Origin: Gemmatimonadota bacterium
GTDB lineage: Bacteria; Latescibacterota; UBA2968; GCA-2709665
Length of the DNA stretch: 64,000 bases
Direction of reading: 5' to 3'
NCBI GenBank assembly: GCA_028877215.1
Contig: JAPPFJ010000007.1
Coordinates: 1 to 64,000 of the forward strand
Shown here: positions 1-9,846 of the stretch, in pieces
Numbering within the stretch: position 1 is the first letter of the stretch
Layout of the letters: every line of letters begins with the position of its first letter
Position numbers and translations under genes: made by a program
Notes under the pieces: model-generated
Database searches by the model: none
The model's input: the letters and a program-made list of their open reading frames with translations, nothing else
What the model was told of the DNA's origin: nothing

Positions 1-833
<833 letters not shown>

Positions 834-841
834 AAATTCAG

Positions 842-960
842 ACCCCGAATTCGGGGTTTTCACACCGTAAGATCCAGGTACGAGACCTGGGTATACCAGT
901 CGGGCATACTCATGCACGTTATTCGATTGTCAAAGAACGGCGAAACTCCGCTTTAGCGGA
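842..960 (-). promoter_or_regulatory. rRNA leader with boxA and hairpins
   Basis: Between the promoter and the 16S gene the leader holds three perfect hairpins: 842-857 (ACCCCGAA/TTCGGGGT), 874-890 (CCAGGT/ACCTGG) and 947-960 (TCCGCT/AGCGGA). At 926-938 the minus strand reads GTTCTTTGACAAT, which resembles the boxA antitermination site found upstream of rRNA genes. The hairpins may take part in RNase III processing or antitermination. Confidence 0.65.
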
Positions 961-968
961 AGTCTCCA

Positions 969-997
969 AATTTAGATAAACGGCAAATCGATGTCAA
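969..997 (-). promoter_or_regulatory. rRNA promoter
   Basis: On the minus strand a perfect -35 box TTGACA (992-997) is followed after exactly 17 bp by TAAATT (969-974) as the -10 box. Its position about 140 bp upstream of the 16S gene fits an rRNA operon promoter. No further upstream promoter was recognised. Confidence 0.7.
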
Positions 998-1009
998 GGT
1001 TTTTTTGCG

Positions 1010-1202
1010 TTCTACACGAAAACGCCGTTTTGCGACGGTATCTGATTCCGGAGCGCCCCCGTCCGCGAGCTTCCTCGAAATTCCGCCGCGCCGCCGTGAC
1101 GTTTTCACCCCGCGGCGCTCCGATCTGCCAACGGGCCGTCGGCAGCGTTCGCCGCCGGCCCGTGAACACCCGTACGTCCGGCGTATTGAAGCCGCTTTCA
1201 GA
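1010..1202. other. intergenic region with GC-rich hairpin
   Basis: This stretch lies between the rRNA promoter and the stop of the SUMF1-domain gene and contains no convincing gene. A strong imperfect hairpin at 1131-1163 (outer arms ACGGGCC/GGCCCGT) may end transcription of the SUMF1-domain gene, although no T-run follows it. Confidence 0.4.
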
Positions 1203-1973
1203 CTACTTGTTCTCCATCAGAATCCGTAAACCCACCGCATGGATCCGGAATCCGGGTGACGCGTCGAGACGATGCGGGGCCCTGCAACTCTTCGCGCCGG
1301 TCTCCCAGCTACCGCCGCGGATCATCCGGAACTTTCCGCGGGCGGGCCCCTTCGGATCCGTGGCCTTTCCGCCGGCGTACGGCCCCTTCCAGTCCTGTAC
1401 CCATTCGTAGACGTTTCCCAGCATGTCAAATAGGCCGTAGGCGTTCGGTGCCTTTTTCCCCACTTTATGTGGACGTTCGTTACAGTTCTTGTCGTACCAC
1501 GCGATCACGTTCAAATCCGCGCTGTAGCGGTCGCCGCCTGTTCCGCCCCGCGCGGCGTATTCCCACTCTGCTTCCGTTGGCAGCCGATACCGCTTCGAGT
1601 CCTCCATTGCGTTCAGCGTACGGATAAACGCCTGTGCGTCGTTCCACGATACCTGTTCGACCGGACAATCCGGGCAGTCATTGAAGTCCGACGGATTGGT
1701 CCCCATCACCTTCACCCATTGCTTCTGTGTGACTTCATGCTTTCCAATGTAGAACGCCCGGCTGATGGTCACTGCCGTCAGCGGCTTCTCGTTCTCTCCG
1801 GCGTCTTCACTTGTGGAACCCATGCGAAACTCACCTGCAGGAACCAGGACGAACTCCATTCCCACACTGTTGCGCCTGGTGGAAGCCTTTCGCGCGGCGA
1901 CGGTCCCGTCAGTGACCGTTATCGCGGCAACCAGGACGATAGCAACCTTCCAGAAAAAGCCGAAACTATGCAT
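1203..1973 (-). CDS. secreted SUMF1 / formylglycine-generating-enzyme-fold protein
   Basis: A 256-residue protein with an N-terminal signal or anchor segment (about residues 7-27) and a complete FGE-sulfatase (SUMF1) domain. The hallmark stretches are GMEFVLVPAGEFRMGS, YEVTQ-like (KHEVTQKQW), RLPTEAEWEYAARGG, GNVYEWVQDW and RGGSW near the C-terminus. In true formylglycine-generating enzymes two Cys lie after GGS(Y/W). Here the first position is Thr and only the second (SCR) is Cys, so sulfatase activation is doubtful, and a binding or other oxidase role typical of divergent SUMF1 proteins is more likely. The start is supported by AAGGGAG about 8 bp upstream of the ATG. The gene stands alone, with a palindromic element immediately upstream. 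Confidence 0.85.
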   Translation of the reverse strand: MHSFGFFWKVAIVLVAAITVTDGTVAARKASTRRNSVGMEFVLVPAGEFRMGSTSEDAGENEKPLTAVTISRAFYIGKHEVTQKQWVKVMGTNPSDFNDCPDCPVEQVSWNDAQAFIRTLNAMEDSKRYRLPTEAEWEYAARGGTGGDRYSADLNVIAWYDKNCNERPHKVGKKAPNAYGLFDMLGNVYEWVQDWKGPYAGGKATDPKGPARGKFRMIRGGSWETGAKSCRAPHRLDASPGFRIHAVGLRILMENK

Positions 1974-1988
1974 CTTTGATCTCCCTTG

Positions 1989-2174
1989 GAAGTTGTCTTA
2001 AAATTACCGGTGAGTTCCCGAGCGCGAGCGAAAGGGTGGCGGGCAAGGCGGGAAAATCCGCCTATGAGAGGCGAGCAAGCGCAGCCTCGATCTCGTACGA
2101 CGGGCGGATTTGACCAACGCCGACCGGCGCTTTTGCAGCCGCGCGAAGACCGCTGAGAATTTTAAGACAGCTTC
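1989..2174. repeat. 186-bp palindromic MITE-like element
   Basis: The element is bounded by 17-bp inverted repeats that differ at one position (1989-2005, GAAGTTGTCTTAAAATT, against 2158-2174 on the other strand). A second inner inverted repeat (AAATCCGCC at 2054-2062 and GGCGGATTT at 2103-2111) makes most of it foldable. It has no coding potential and sits 16 bp upstream of the SUMF1-domain start codon. The remaining intergenic DNA up to 2436 shows no other recognisable feature. Confidence 0.5.
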
Positions 2175-2436
2175 TTAACCAACGCGGTTGGATAATCCCG
2201 GCGGCCTGATGACGCACCGGGGAACGCCCTGTACGGAACGAATAACTCTAAGTTATTGTCTAAACCACGTAACCGCAAGCGTAAATGCCCACCCGCGGAC
2301 ATTTCGTTTGCCCGCCGGGCGAGCCCGGCATCGCCCTCGAGCGGCATTAACTACCCTCTTGTTTTTGAGTACATGATGTCGTTAATTTATCCAGGACGCG
2401 AACGCATTGATCCTTTGATCGAAGGAAATTCCGGAC

Positions 2437-3213
2437 ATGGCGCCACGCGCATATCTGGCCGTACTGACGATCGCGCTGTTCGCGACGCAATGCGGCAAAC
2501 AACCCACGGACAACGAGGTTTCGACTCCCGCGGAACTGGTTACGGGCGAGACGGTTTCGTTCAAGACACCGGACGGCTTCAACATCTTCGCGGCCTGGTT
2601 CACCTCCAACCGTCAGACGGGGCGCCGGCCCGCTGTTGTCCTCATCCACCCCTACGACGAGGACCTCGGCATCTGGGTACCTTTCGTGCCGGACCTGACG
2701 GACGCGGGATTCCACGTGCTGGCGTACGACGTAAGAGGTCATGGCCGGAGCACGTTTCATAATGACGTTTACTTTCCGCGGAGCAGGTTCCAGATCGAAG
2801 ACTTCAACAGCATGCCGCTCGACGTCGAAGGCGCCATCGGCTGGCTGAAACGCCGCGCCGACGTGGATGCCACGCGCATCGGGCTGGTTGGCGCGGCGCT
2901 TGGCGCCAATATCGCGTACGTGAGTTCGGGCACAAATCCGGACGTAAAGACGGCTGTGGCCATCTCTCTCATCACACGGCTCAGACAGGACATTCTGCTG
3001 GGCACCGACGTCGCGGGCTTCAAGCCCCGGTCGATCCTGTTCATGGCCTCACACGGCGACGGATATACGTTCACGTCGTCCGAATTGCTGGCCCGGGAAA
3101 CCATGGAGCCCGTCCGGGTCAGCGGATATCAGGGCGCGGCCAACGGTCTGGCTCTGCTGAACAACCCGGACGCCCGGACGGAGATCATCCAGTGGCTTCG
3201 AACACACCTCTGA
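2437..3213 (+). CDS. alpha/beta-hydrolase-fold protein lacking catalytic residues
   Basis: A 258-residue exported protein. The N-terminus is a signal segment ending near a Cys (residue 19, possible lipoprotein). The alpha/beta-hydrolase fold is clear from VVLIHPYDED (oxyanion-hole strand), the YDVRGHGRS motif and the nucleophile-elbow region GLVGAALGA. In active members the elbow is G-x-S-x-G, but here the Ser position is Ala (about residue 154). The C-terminal catalytic His position, usually GAAHG, reads GAANG (Asn, about residue 236). The Asp of the SHGDG segment is kept. The protein is therefore probably a non-catalytic binding protein. AAGGA upstream supports the ATG. No operon partner is obvious. 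Confidence 0.75.
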   Translation: MAPRAYLAVLTIALFATQCGKQPTDNEVSTPAELVTGETVSFKTPDGFNIFAAWFTSNRQTGRRPAVVLIHPYDEDLGIWVPFVPDLTDAGFHVLAYDVRGHGRSTFHNDVYFPRSRFQIEDFNSMPLDVEGAIGWLKRRADVDATRIGLVGAALGANIAYVSSGTNPDVKTAVAISLITRLRQDILLGTDVAGFKPRSILFMASHGDGYTFTSSELLARETMEPVRVSGYQGAANGLALLNNPDARTEIIQWLRTHL

Positions 3214-3227
3214 ACGACCTTGGCAGC

Positions 3228-3257
3228 CCGTTGAAAGAGCCCATCCGGGCTGCGGCC
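3228..3257 (+). repeat. 30-bp intergenic repeat, copy A
   Basis: This copy follows directly after the hydrolase-like gene and matches 21110-21139 at 27 of 30 positions. It contains the hairpin AGCCC-ATCC-GGGCT, and the flank gives a larger GCAGCCC/GGGCTGC pairing. It is either a family of intergenic repeats or a conserved terminator-like stem. Confidence 0.5.
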
Positions 3258-3488
3258 GGCCCTTGCGGTCGGAATACTGCGTTGCTCGGCCTCGCCTGCA
3301 GAGCGACTTTATCAACGGACTGAAAGCGGCGGGATTCCGGCTTGGTACAATCCTCGATTGCGCCGGCACGGAGGATCCTGACACTGGCGAAACCGAACGC
3401 TTGAGGCTCAGAGATTCCGACGCGATACAGGGTACGCGCCATTTTTCATGGTCTGTCAGTCTTTGACATTCGCCCTGGGAGGCGATAT

Positions 3489-4964
3489 ATGCCAGTTTGT
3501 CAGAAGTCCTCGCAAGGGATGGTATCGATCTTGGCAACCCTGCTCGTCCTGTTGATTGCCTGTGAGGACGTGCTTGCGCAGAGAGGGGGAGGAGGCGGAC
3601 GGAGGCGAGGCGGAGGAGGCGGCGTCGATCTAAGTCCGATTCGAAACGACCAGTACTCGGATCTCCCCTCGGGCGCTTACGACCTGGTGAAGGGGAACGA
3701 GAAGACGTTTAACCGGCTGCCCTTCCCCATAAGGTCTTTTGTACTGGTCTCGCTAAAAAACTGGGACGATTTCTTCCCTCGGGAGAAGGAGCGATTCAGA
3801 CTGTTTTTCGAAAGGGCCGGCGACGTGTCGGACGGAGATTTGCGGGAGGCGTTCGACGAGGCAATCGCAGGCATCTTCGCGCGGCGACCGGGCCCCCGGC
3901 AACGTCGCGACGCGGGTGCCCGGCAGGGAATTGGACGGCGACAGGGTCCCGGCCGGCGAGGAGACATGGGCCAACGCGGCGGTCCCCCGCAGCAGAGGCG
4001 TCGAAGTCCCGACATACAGATCCTGCCCGAACAGAGGGTAAGAATTGAAGCCGCGTTCAATCGGTTCGTCTATAAGGGTGTGGACTTTCCGCCCGCACTT
4101 CTGGCGATTGCAATCATGCCGGGGCAATCCGGAACATCCGATTCAACGTTCAACGACAGCCTGATCTCTCAGGGAACCCTGCTGCAGACCGCGCCCGCCC
4201 CCAATCCGTCAAAACGATGGCTGGCTACCCTGTTGACGGGACGCGACGACGCGCTGAAGGGCGACAAGCTCGCACACCCGACACTGTTCGAGTATCACAA
4301 TCGCGCGAATAAGGACAAGATACGCGCCCGCACGCTGGCGTTCTATATGGACGACAGCGCCCCGCCGGAGCGCAGCACGCACAGGAAATACAGGAAATTC
4401 GGCCCACTGAGCGTACGGGCTTCGTCGTTAACCGGGGCGGCGGAAACCGTCCGCCAGGCACTTGGCGACGCGCGCTCGGAAGGGAGATCGCAGGCGTTCA
4501 TTGAAAACGTCGTCTATCCGACCCTCGACCCCAAAAAACTAAAAATCACCAAGACCGTAAAAAACAAAGTCCTTTCGCGCCTGATCGTCAGAACCCTGTT
4601 ATCGTCCGACAGGAATCTGGAACTGAAGAACAGCTTTCTGGCATCTCTGACGATTGCGTGCCTGCCAAGGGCCCAGCCTGATCTCCTGCTTCTCCAACTC
4701 GCCGACGGACCCGACAGCCGTGCGACAATCGAGCAAATCCTGGAAATCGTGCAAGGGCACCATCGGTACCGGAATCGCACGACCCTGGCGGTACTCGACA
4801 CCGCTGCCGGCCGTGCGCTGCTCGTGGGACCCGGTATGCCCGCAGGTCTGCGTGTGGCCGAATCCCTGTCTCCGCGAGATCTTTCCGCGACCCTATTCGG
4901 CCTCGGCAATGTCGAAGCGGAGTTCGCACAGGGTAAACCGGTCGATTTCGCGTTCCGAAATTAG
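3489..4964 (+). CDS. secreted Arg/Gly-rich protein of unknown function
   Basis: A 491-residue protein not recognised as a known family. It has an N-terminal signal peptide (hydrophobic about residues 11-27, ending around DVLAQ), then a short Gly/Arg-rich segment (about 32-45) and a second basic Arg/Gly/Gln-rich stretch (about 133-175). These low-complexity segments separate two folded parts, an N-terminal acidic/aromatic part and a long C-terminal helical part (about 230-490). The basic linkers could bind nucleic acid or anionic polymer, which is only inference. GGGAGG 6-12 bp upstream supports the ATG. It is flanked by unrelated genes. Confidence 0.7.
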   Translation: MPVCQKSSQGMVSILATLLVLLIACEDVLAQRGGGGGRRRGGGGGVDLSPIRNDQYSDLPSGAYDLVKGNEKTFNRLPFPIRSFVLVSLKNWDDFFPREKERFRLFFERAGDVSDGDLREAFDEAIAGIFARRPGPRQRRDAGARQGIGRRQGPGRRGDMGQRGGPPQQRRRSPDIQILPEQRVRIEAAFNRFVYKGVDFPPALLAIAIMPGQSGTSDSTFNDSLISQGTLLQTAPAPNPSKRWLATLLTGRDDALKGDKLAHPTLFEYHNRANKDKIRARTLAFYMDDSAPPERSTHRKYRKFGPLSVRASSLTGAAETVRQALGDARSEGRSQAFIENVVYPTLDPKKLKITKTVKNKVLSRLIVRTLLSSDRNLELKNSFLASLTIACLPRAQPDLLLLQLADGPDSRATIEQILEIVQGHHRYRNRTTLAVLDTAAGRALLVGPGMPAGLRVAESLSPRDLSATLFGLGNVEAEFAQGKPVDFAFRN

Positions 4965-5174
4965 CGTGTGTCCCAAGAATAACTCAACATGCTTCCGGCA
5001 ATTGATCCCGTCTCGCGGCACTAAGGCGTACACGCACATGATCCCAACGGGATCCGCGCTGACCTGCCAATGCAAACGGGCGGGAGGCCTGTTCCGTGCC
5101 GCTCGCCCGCTTACCGCATTGCACCTGTGAACTCCCGTCGATCCGGCGCCTTCCTGCCTACCCTCGTCTATTTT

Positions 5175-6227
5175 TCAATTCACCCGGACCGCCCGGCCTT
5201 GACGCACGGACTGGACTTCCTTGAAACAGAGCCGGAGCGCGTCCGCCGCACGAACTCCTGAAAGCGCCTCGGCGGGGACCCCCTTCGCCACTTCATCCAC
5301 GGCGGCCTGAATCTCCCGTTTAAACGCCACCACCGGGTCCCCGGAACCCAGTCTTGGTTCTCGAACCTTCTTGTCTTCGGTGAGCAGGGTTAGAGGGGTG
5401 GACAGGACCGGCTTGTCGCCCAGTGTGGCGAATTCGTAAATCAACGTCGCCTTTTCGAGGTAGATTTCGAAACCGTGGGCAAACGCGCGGCCGGGTTGTG
5501 AAATCGCACCTGAAGCGCACGTTATGCTTACGTCCGGCCGATCGAGGTACCTGTAGCTCGTGCAAAGATACTCCGCGTAACGGTCATTCACCAGCCGTCC
5601 GGTGGACGATACACGGTCGGGTACGCCGCAAAGCAGAAGAATGTAATGGGTGTCGTGGATGTGCAGGTCAACACCCGGCCCGCCACTCCGTTCGACGTCG
5701 CTGAATTCCGAAGACCAGTCGGGCTGCGAGATAATACGCTTGAAATGCGCGCCCAGCAGCGCTCCATACTCGCCGCCCGCAACGACATTCCGGGCAAAGG
5801 CGAACTCAGGAAAATATGGAAGCACGTGCGCCACCATCAGCGAGCGTCCGGCACTTGCCGCCTCCTGCACCATCCGGTCAGCGTCCTTCGGATTCAGTGC
5901 GATCGGCTTCTCGAGCAATACATGCTTTCCGGCACGCAGCGCTTCTATCGTCACGTCTTTGTGCATCGCCGAGGGCAGACAGATGTTCACGAGATCGATT
6001 CCAGGGTCGGCCAGCAGATCGGCGATCTTCCCGTATGTCCGTATCCCCGACAGATCCTCGATACCGCCGGGGTCCCCGAAGTTTCCGTGGATACCCCTCC
6101 AGTCCCCCCGAAGTTTCTTTTCGTCCCGCGTGCAGATGGCCGCCACCTTCCCGCCCTTAACCCTTCGGGCGCCGCGATAGTGGGTCATCCCCATGAATCC
6201 GATACCGATGATGCCGATGTGTACCAT
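5175..6227 (-). CDS. Gfo/Idh/MocA-family oxidoreductase
   Basis: A 350-residue NAD(P)-dependent sugar or inositol dehydrogenase-like enzyme, likely cytoplasmic. The N-terminal Rossmann dinucleotide site GIIGIGFMG is followed by the family signature EKPIAL around residue 95-115 and a C-terminal substrate-binding domain with HIHDTHYILLLCG (H-x-x-D-H-like catalytic region). The reading frame extends upstream to a TTG, but the ATG at 6227 directly before VHIGIIG and preceded by GAAAGAG is the better start. The substrate cannot be predicted; such genes usually act in sugar or cyclitol catabolism. Confidence 0.88.
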   Translation of the reverse strand: MVHIGIIGIGFMGMTHYRGARRVKGGKVAAICTRDEKKLRGDWRGIHGNFGDPGGIEDLSGIRTYGKIADLLADPGIDLVNICLPSAMHKDVTIEALRAGKHVLLEKPIALNPKDADRMVQEAASAGRSLMVAHVLPYFPEFAFARNVVAGGEYGALLGAHFKRIISQPDWSSEFSDVERSGGPGVDLHIHDTHYILLLCGVPDRVSSTGRLVNDRYAEYLCTSYRYLDRPDVSITCASGAISQPGRAFAHGFEIYLEKATLIYEFATLGDKPVLSTPLTLLTEDKKVREPRLGSGDPVVAFKREIQAAVDEVAKGVPAEALSGVRAADALRLCFKEVQSVRQGRAVRVN

Positions 6228-6472
6228 GGCGACTCTTTCGAGAAAATTCAACGACCGTCCGCAACATGGACGGCCTGGCGCACGGTCACGCTGCCGAGAC
6301 CTTCACAACGGACCTGGCGCGACCCCGGCGACTCAATGAGCGCGTCGTTCGCGACTCAAAGAGACAATGCTGACTTCAATATAGATTGACGGGAGATGCG
6401 CGGCAAGCAGAAACGGAACGTTGGGAATGAGGTCTTGGTTTTTCCAGCCGGTTCTGCAGACACCAGACCGCA
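6228..6472. other. divergent intergenic region
   Basis: This region separates the minus-strand oxidoreductase from the plus-strand redox operon. It should hold the oxidoreductase promoter. An imperfect palindrome TCAAT-n-ATTGA near 6375-6390 could be an operator. No gene was seen. Confidence 0.3.
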
Positions 6473-6502
6473 TTGACACGTTGAGGGTGTTTGTGATACA
6501 AT
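6473..6502 (+). promoter_or_regulatory. promoter of the redox/selenoprotein operon
   Basis: A perfect TTGACA (6473-6478) is followed after 18 bp by TACAAT (6497-6502), with an extended -10 TG one base upstream. It lies about 175 bp before the first gene, leaving a long 5' leader without recognised regulatory structure. It is the only strong promoter seen before the four-gene unit 6678-10824. Confidence 0.6.
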
Positions 6503-6677
6503 GCAAGAAAGCCCTTGATGAAGCGGATTTTTTCGGTTATCGTTTATCGGTTCGCAATCAATCCGGTGTGGATTATGCTCGCGACGTCCGATCTGGAACC
6601 AAGTGTACACATCAGACGTTTTTCAATTGAAGGGCAAAACCCGCCAATCGTCAAGGAAACGGGGAGAAGCTGCACGG

Positions 6678-7217
6678 ATGAAATCGATCATTCAATCGGT
6701 GGCTCTTGCCGCCTCGATATCCCTGGGCGCAACGACTCTGAACGCCGCCTCGGCCCCCGACTTCAACCTCCGGAACCTGCGGGGCGAACGGGTCAACCTG
6801 AAGGCCCTGCTGGCAAAGGGTCCGGTGCTCCTTGATTTCTGGGCGACCTACTGCAAACCCTGCGTCAAGGCAATGCCCAAGCTCCAGAAGATTCACGAGA
6901 AATACGGCAAATCAGGACTCACGGTTCTTGGCGTCAACGTGGACGGTCCGCGCGGGCAGAACAGAGTGAAACCCTTTCTCAGGGCGCGAAAGGTCAGCTT
7001 CCCGATCGCCCTCGATTCAGACAGCGCGGTGATGAGGCGAATGCAGGTGAACGTTCTGCCGACGACGCTGCTGATCACGGCAGATGGTGAAATTGCATTG
7101 CGGCAGGTTGGATACAATTCGAAAAACGCCGATTTGTTGCTGGCTGCCGTAGAAGCGCTTTTTCCGGATGCCGGCGCCGACGTCGAGGCGAAGACCGATG
7201 CGAGCGCTGATCAATAG
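6678..7217 (+). CDS. TlpA-like periplasmic thioredoxin
   Basis: A 179-residue thiol-disulfide oxidoreductase of the TlpA/ResA type. It has a signal peptide (about residues 1-25), then a redoxin/thioredoxin fold with FWATYCKPC (Cys59 and Cys62), NVDGPRG and the cis-Pro region NVLPTTLLI. It likely reduces or exchanges disulfides in the periplasm. The frame is open further upstream, but the ATG at 6678 starts a proper signal peptide and is preceded by GGGGAGAA. It is the first gene of the redox unit and overlaps the following barrel gene by 20 bp. The Ala/Asp-rich C-terminal tail looks unstructured. Confidence 0.85.
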   Translation: MKSIIQSVALAASISLGATTLNAASAPDFNLRNLRGERVNLKALLAKGPVLLDFWATYCKPCVKAMPKLQKIHEKYGKSGLTVLGVNVDGPRGQNRVKPFLRARKVSFPIALDSDSAVMRRMQVNVLPTTLLITADGEIALRQVGYNSKNADLLLAAVEALFPDAGADVEAKTDASADQ

Positions 7218-8781
7218 CCTGATAATGTTCCTTCTGCTGCCGACGGAGAAACCGGTGGGAGCGCAGGTGACTGCATCCAGCTTGACCGAGGTCCAGCGGG
7301 GGCGCGTACCGGGTGCGGACTCGCTGGCGGTTTCATCACTATACGAGCAGCTCGACGTCGATTACACACGGCACGGTCTGCAGGCCGGACTTCGGGCGGA
7401 GGTCTTCAATGCATGGCGCAATACCGCACCGGGCTCGCCGCTGTCGCAGGTTGAATACCAGGTCGTACACATTTCACAGAAACACCTGCGCTGGACGCAG
7501 GGACCCGTCGAGCTGGTTGCGGGCAACTACTATGCCATCCTGGGTCGCGGCATCACGTTAAGGGCATTCGATCTGCCGGGAGTTATTCTCGAGAGCGGGC
7601 AATACCGGCGCCGCTATTCGCCGTCACGGGACCTCGAGGGTGGCATGGCCACCTGGGCGGGGCCTCGGGCCGAGGCAAAAGCCCTGATCGGGCGACCCGT
7701 ATTGAGCGACATTCCGCCTGCGGTTCGAGTGGGAAGCCCACTCCAGGATCTGCCACGGCGCGACAACTGGCTTGTCGGAGGAGAGGTCTCGCTGCGGCCT
7801 GTCAGTCAGGTCAAGGTGGGCGTTACGGCGGTCAGCCATCACGCCTCCAGGTTAGACTCGACACGGACGTGGTCCGGATATCTGGAACTCGACGTCACGC
7901 CTGCAATTGAAGCATCAGGCCTTCAGGACGGGTATGCGACCGTATACGCGGAGTACGCCGGTCTGAATGACGTGCACGTGGACGGCGGCGCGCTGTACCT
8001 TTCGGCCAATGCCGGCATTTCCAACCTGGGTCTCAGCCTGGAATACAAGGACTATGAGAATTTCGCCTTCAGTTTCAACGATCCCCCATCCCTGGTTCGC
8101 GAACACGCGGCCGTCCTGCTCAACCGGTCCACCCACGCCCTGATTGCCGATGCGGAAACGGGCTATCAGTTGGAAGCCACGTATTCGGTTTTCGGGCGCG
8201 GCACGCTGACGGCAAACATCAGCAAGGGGGAGAACAAACTGGCGCCCGGCTTTTCAACGACCTTCAATGAGCGGTATCTGGGCGTGGACGTCGAACTGCC
8301 GCCGCTGGGCGACGGGCACAGCGTGACGTCTACCGTCTTCTTCGATTGGGGAAAAGACGAACTGAAGGGGATCGGAAAGCACCGGATCGGCGGTGTGGGG
8401 GCCGAATCCAATACACCCGGAGGGTCTGTCCTGGGTTTTGATCTGCAGGTCCGTCGCGCGGCCAGGCATCCCCGAAACGAGCCGGTGTTTTGGGATGTCT
8501 TTACCCAGTTTTCCTACCAGCATCGCTCGGGCGTGGGCGCCGCACTCGTCCTGGATCGCACAAGCGATCCGTTTGAAGTGGACGATGTCAAGACGCCGGA
8601 CCGGGTCGAGACCGGAACACGCTCCTGGCTGGCGGTCAATCTGAACGTCGCCTTTCTCGAACGATACGAAGCCCTCGTCTTCGCCGGCCGCAGGAGGGGC
8701 GGCGCCGCATGTACATCGGGAACATGCTATCAGGTGTTGCCGTTCAATGGACTTGAAATGCGATTAAAAACCTATTTCTGA
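7198..8781 (+). CDS. outer-membrane beta-barrel protein, DUF6029-like
   Basis: A 527-residue protein with a signal peptide (about residues 1-23, ending GAQ) and many alternating amphipathic strands rich in Tyr, Trp and Gly, ending in an aromatic residue (Phe) as outer-membrane barrels do. Segments such as VAGNYYAILGRGITLRAF and the overall length resemble the DUF6029 family. The ATG at 7198 is chosen because it begins the signal peptide and overlaps the thioredoxin stop, giving translational coupling. It lies between a TlpA-like protein and two putative selenoredoxins, which suggests a shared envelope function such as export, anchoring or a substrate channel. The exact role is unknown. Confidence 0.7.
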   Translation: MRALINSLIMFLLLPTEKPVGAQVTASSLTEVQRGRVPGADSLAVSSLYEQLDVDYTRHGLQAGLRAEVFNAWRNTAPGSPLSQVEYQVVHISQKHLRWTQGPVELVAGNYYAILGRGITLRAFDLPGVILESGQYRRRYSPSRDLEGGMATWAGPRAEAKALIGRPVLSDIPPAVRVGSPLQDLPRRDNWLVGGEVSLRPVSQVKVGVTAVSHHASRLDSTRTWSGYLELDVTPAIEASGLQDGYATVYAEYAGLNDVHVDGGALYLSANAGISNLGLSLEYKDYENFAFSFNDPPSLVREHAAVLLNRSTHALIADAETGYQLEATYSVFGRGTLTANISKGENKLAPGFSTTFNERYLGVDVELPPLGDGHSVTSTVFFDWGKDELKGIGKHRIGGVGAESNTPGGSVLGFDLQVRRAARHPRNEPVFWDVFTQFSYQHRSGVGAALVLDRTSDPFEVDDVKTPDRVETGTRSWLAVNLNVAFLERYEALVFAGRRRGGAACTSGTCYQVLPFNGLEMRLKTYF

Positions 8782-8815
8782 CGCAGACCGCACACTTTTT
8801 CCCAGGAGGATTGCG

Positions 8816-9796
8816 ATGAGTCGAATCGTTGCATGCGTCGTGTTCCTGCTGGTCCCGGGATTCTTTCCGCCGGGTCCGGCGGAAGCCCAGAGCGTCGGTG
8901 ACGCGGTACCGACGTTCTCACTCACGGGACTGGATGGAAAAACCTACGCCTCGGCGTCTTACGAGGGAAGTGTTCTGGCTCTCTATTACCTGGGCCATAA
9001 CTGACCCACCTGCCGGGCGGCGGGTCCGTCCATAGAGCAGCAGATCTGGAAGGCGTTCAAGGACGAGGGCGTAGCGGTCCTGGGACTTGACATCTACAAT
9101 GGCACTCAGGCTCAACTCAGGGGTTTTCAGACAGCGTCCACGATCACGTTTCCCCTGCTGCTGCGGGCAGGCAGTATCAGGGGATCTCACGGAACCCACA
9201 CGTTGCTGGTCGCGGACCGGGAAGGGATCGTCCGTCACATCGGGCGCGGCGCCTCGGGTCTCAGCGCTGCTGCGGCGAGTATCCGGGAGTTGCTGACGCT
9301 CCCGCCGCCGACAATCAGACTTCCCATTACGTCGCTCGACTTCGGCGAGGACGTTCCTGCCGGTGAAGCCAGGACCGTTACCCTCGTCGTAAGGAACACC
9401 GGTGGCAAAGACCTCAGCATTACGAATCTTGAGTCCGACCTCGAGGGCGTCACATTCAGCCTGACGGAACTCACGGTCGCGCCTGGCGAACGTGCAACCG
9501 TCGATATCACCTTTACGCCCGCAAAGGGCGGTCCCTTCTCCGGCACCATTACCATTTCCAGCGACGATCCGGAAAACAGCAGCGTCACTGTCGCTATCTC
9601 AGGAACGGCCATCGTCGTCTCCGTCAATCCCCGGGCCGACTTCGACAATGACGGCGAAATCGGATTCAGCGACTTCCTTGCCTTCGCTCAGGCATTCGGT
9701 ACCGATAACGCCACCTTCGACCTGGACGGAAACGGCCTGGTCGACTTCCCGGACTTTCTGGAATTCGCAAGAAATTTCGGCAAACGGTTGCCATGA
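8816..9796 (+). CDS. putative selenocysteine redoxin with ASH and dockerin-like domains (copy 1)
   Basis: A 326-residue secreted protein read through an in-frame TGA at 9002-9004 (Sec63). Signal peptide about residues 1-25; redoxin/TlpA-like domain 26-150 with YYLGHN-Sec-PTC, so Sec replaces the first Cys of a CxxC; an ASH/Hydin-like beta domain about 168-262 (SLDFGEDVP, SSDDPENS); then two dockerin/EF-hand-like loops (DFDNDGEIGFSDF and DLDGNGLVDFPDF) to the end. The frame stays open on both sides of the TGA, and the neighbouring paralogue has TGA at the aligned codon. A hairpin begins at the TGA. AGGAGG lies 6 bp before the ATG. Likely role: periplasmic or surface thiol/peroxide redox catalyst. 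Without Sec insertion only a 62-residue stub would form. Confidence 0.8.
9003..9026 (+). promoter_or_regulatory. candidate bacterial SECIS hairpin 1
   Basis: The RNA beginning inside the TGA can form an 8-bp stem, GACCCACC with GGCGGGTC (one A-C mismatch), around the 8-nt loop TGCCGGGC. Bacterial SECIS elements lie in the coding region directly after the UGA, which this position matches. Its 3' arm and following bases (GGGTCCGTCCATAGA) are identical to the second copy. Confidence 0.5.
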
Positions 9797-9846
9797 GTTG
9801 CCCCTGCCGCATCCGTATGACTAACCCTTCCTGATAGAGGTTTCCC

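Noticed and set aside
834..1200. A tRNA gene in the rRNA leader
   Set aside because: The hairpins present do not form a cloverleaf and lack T-loop sequence.
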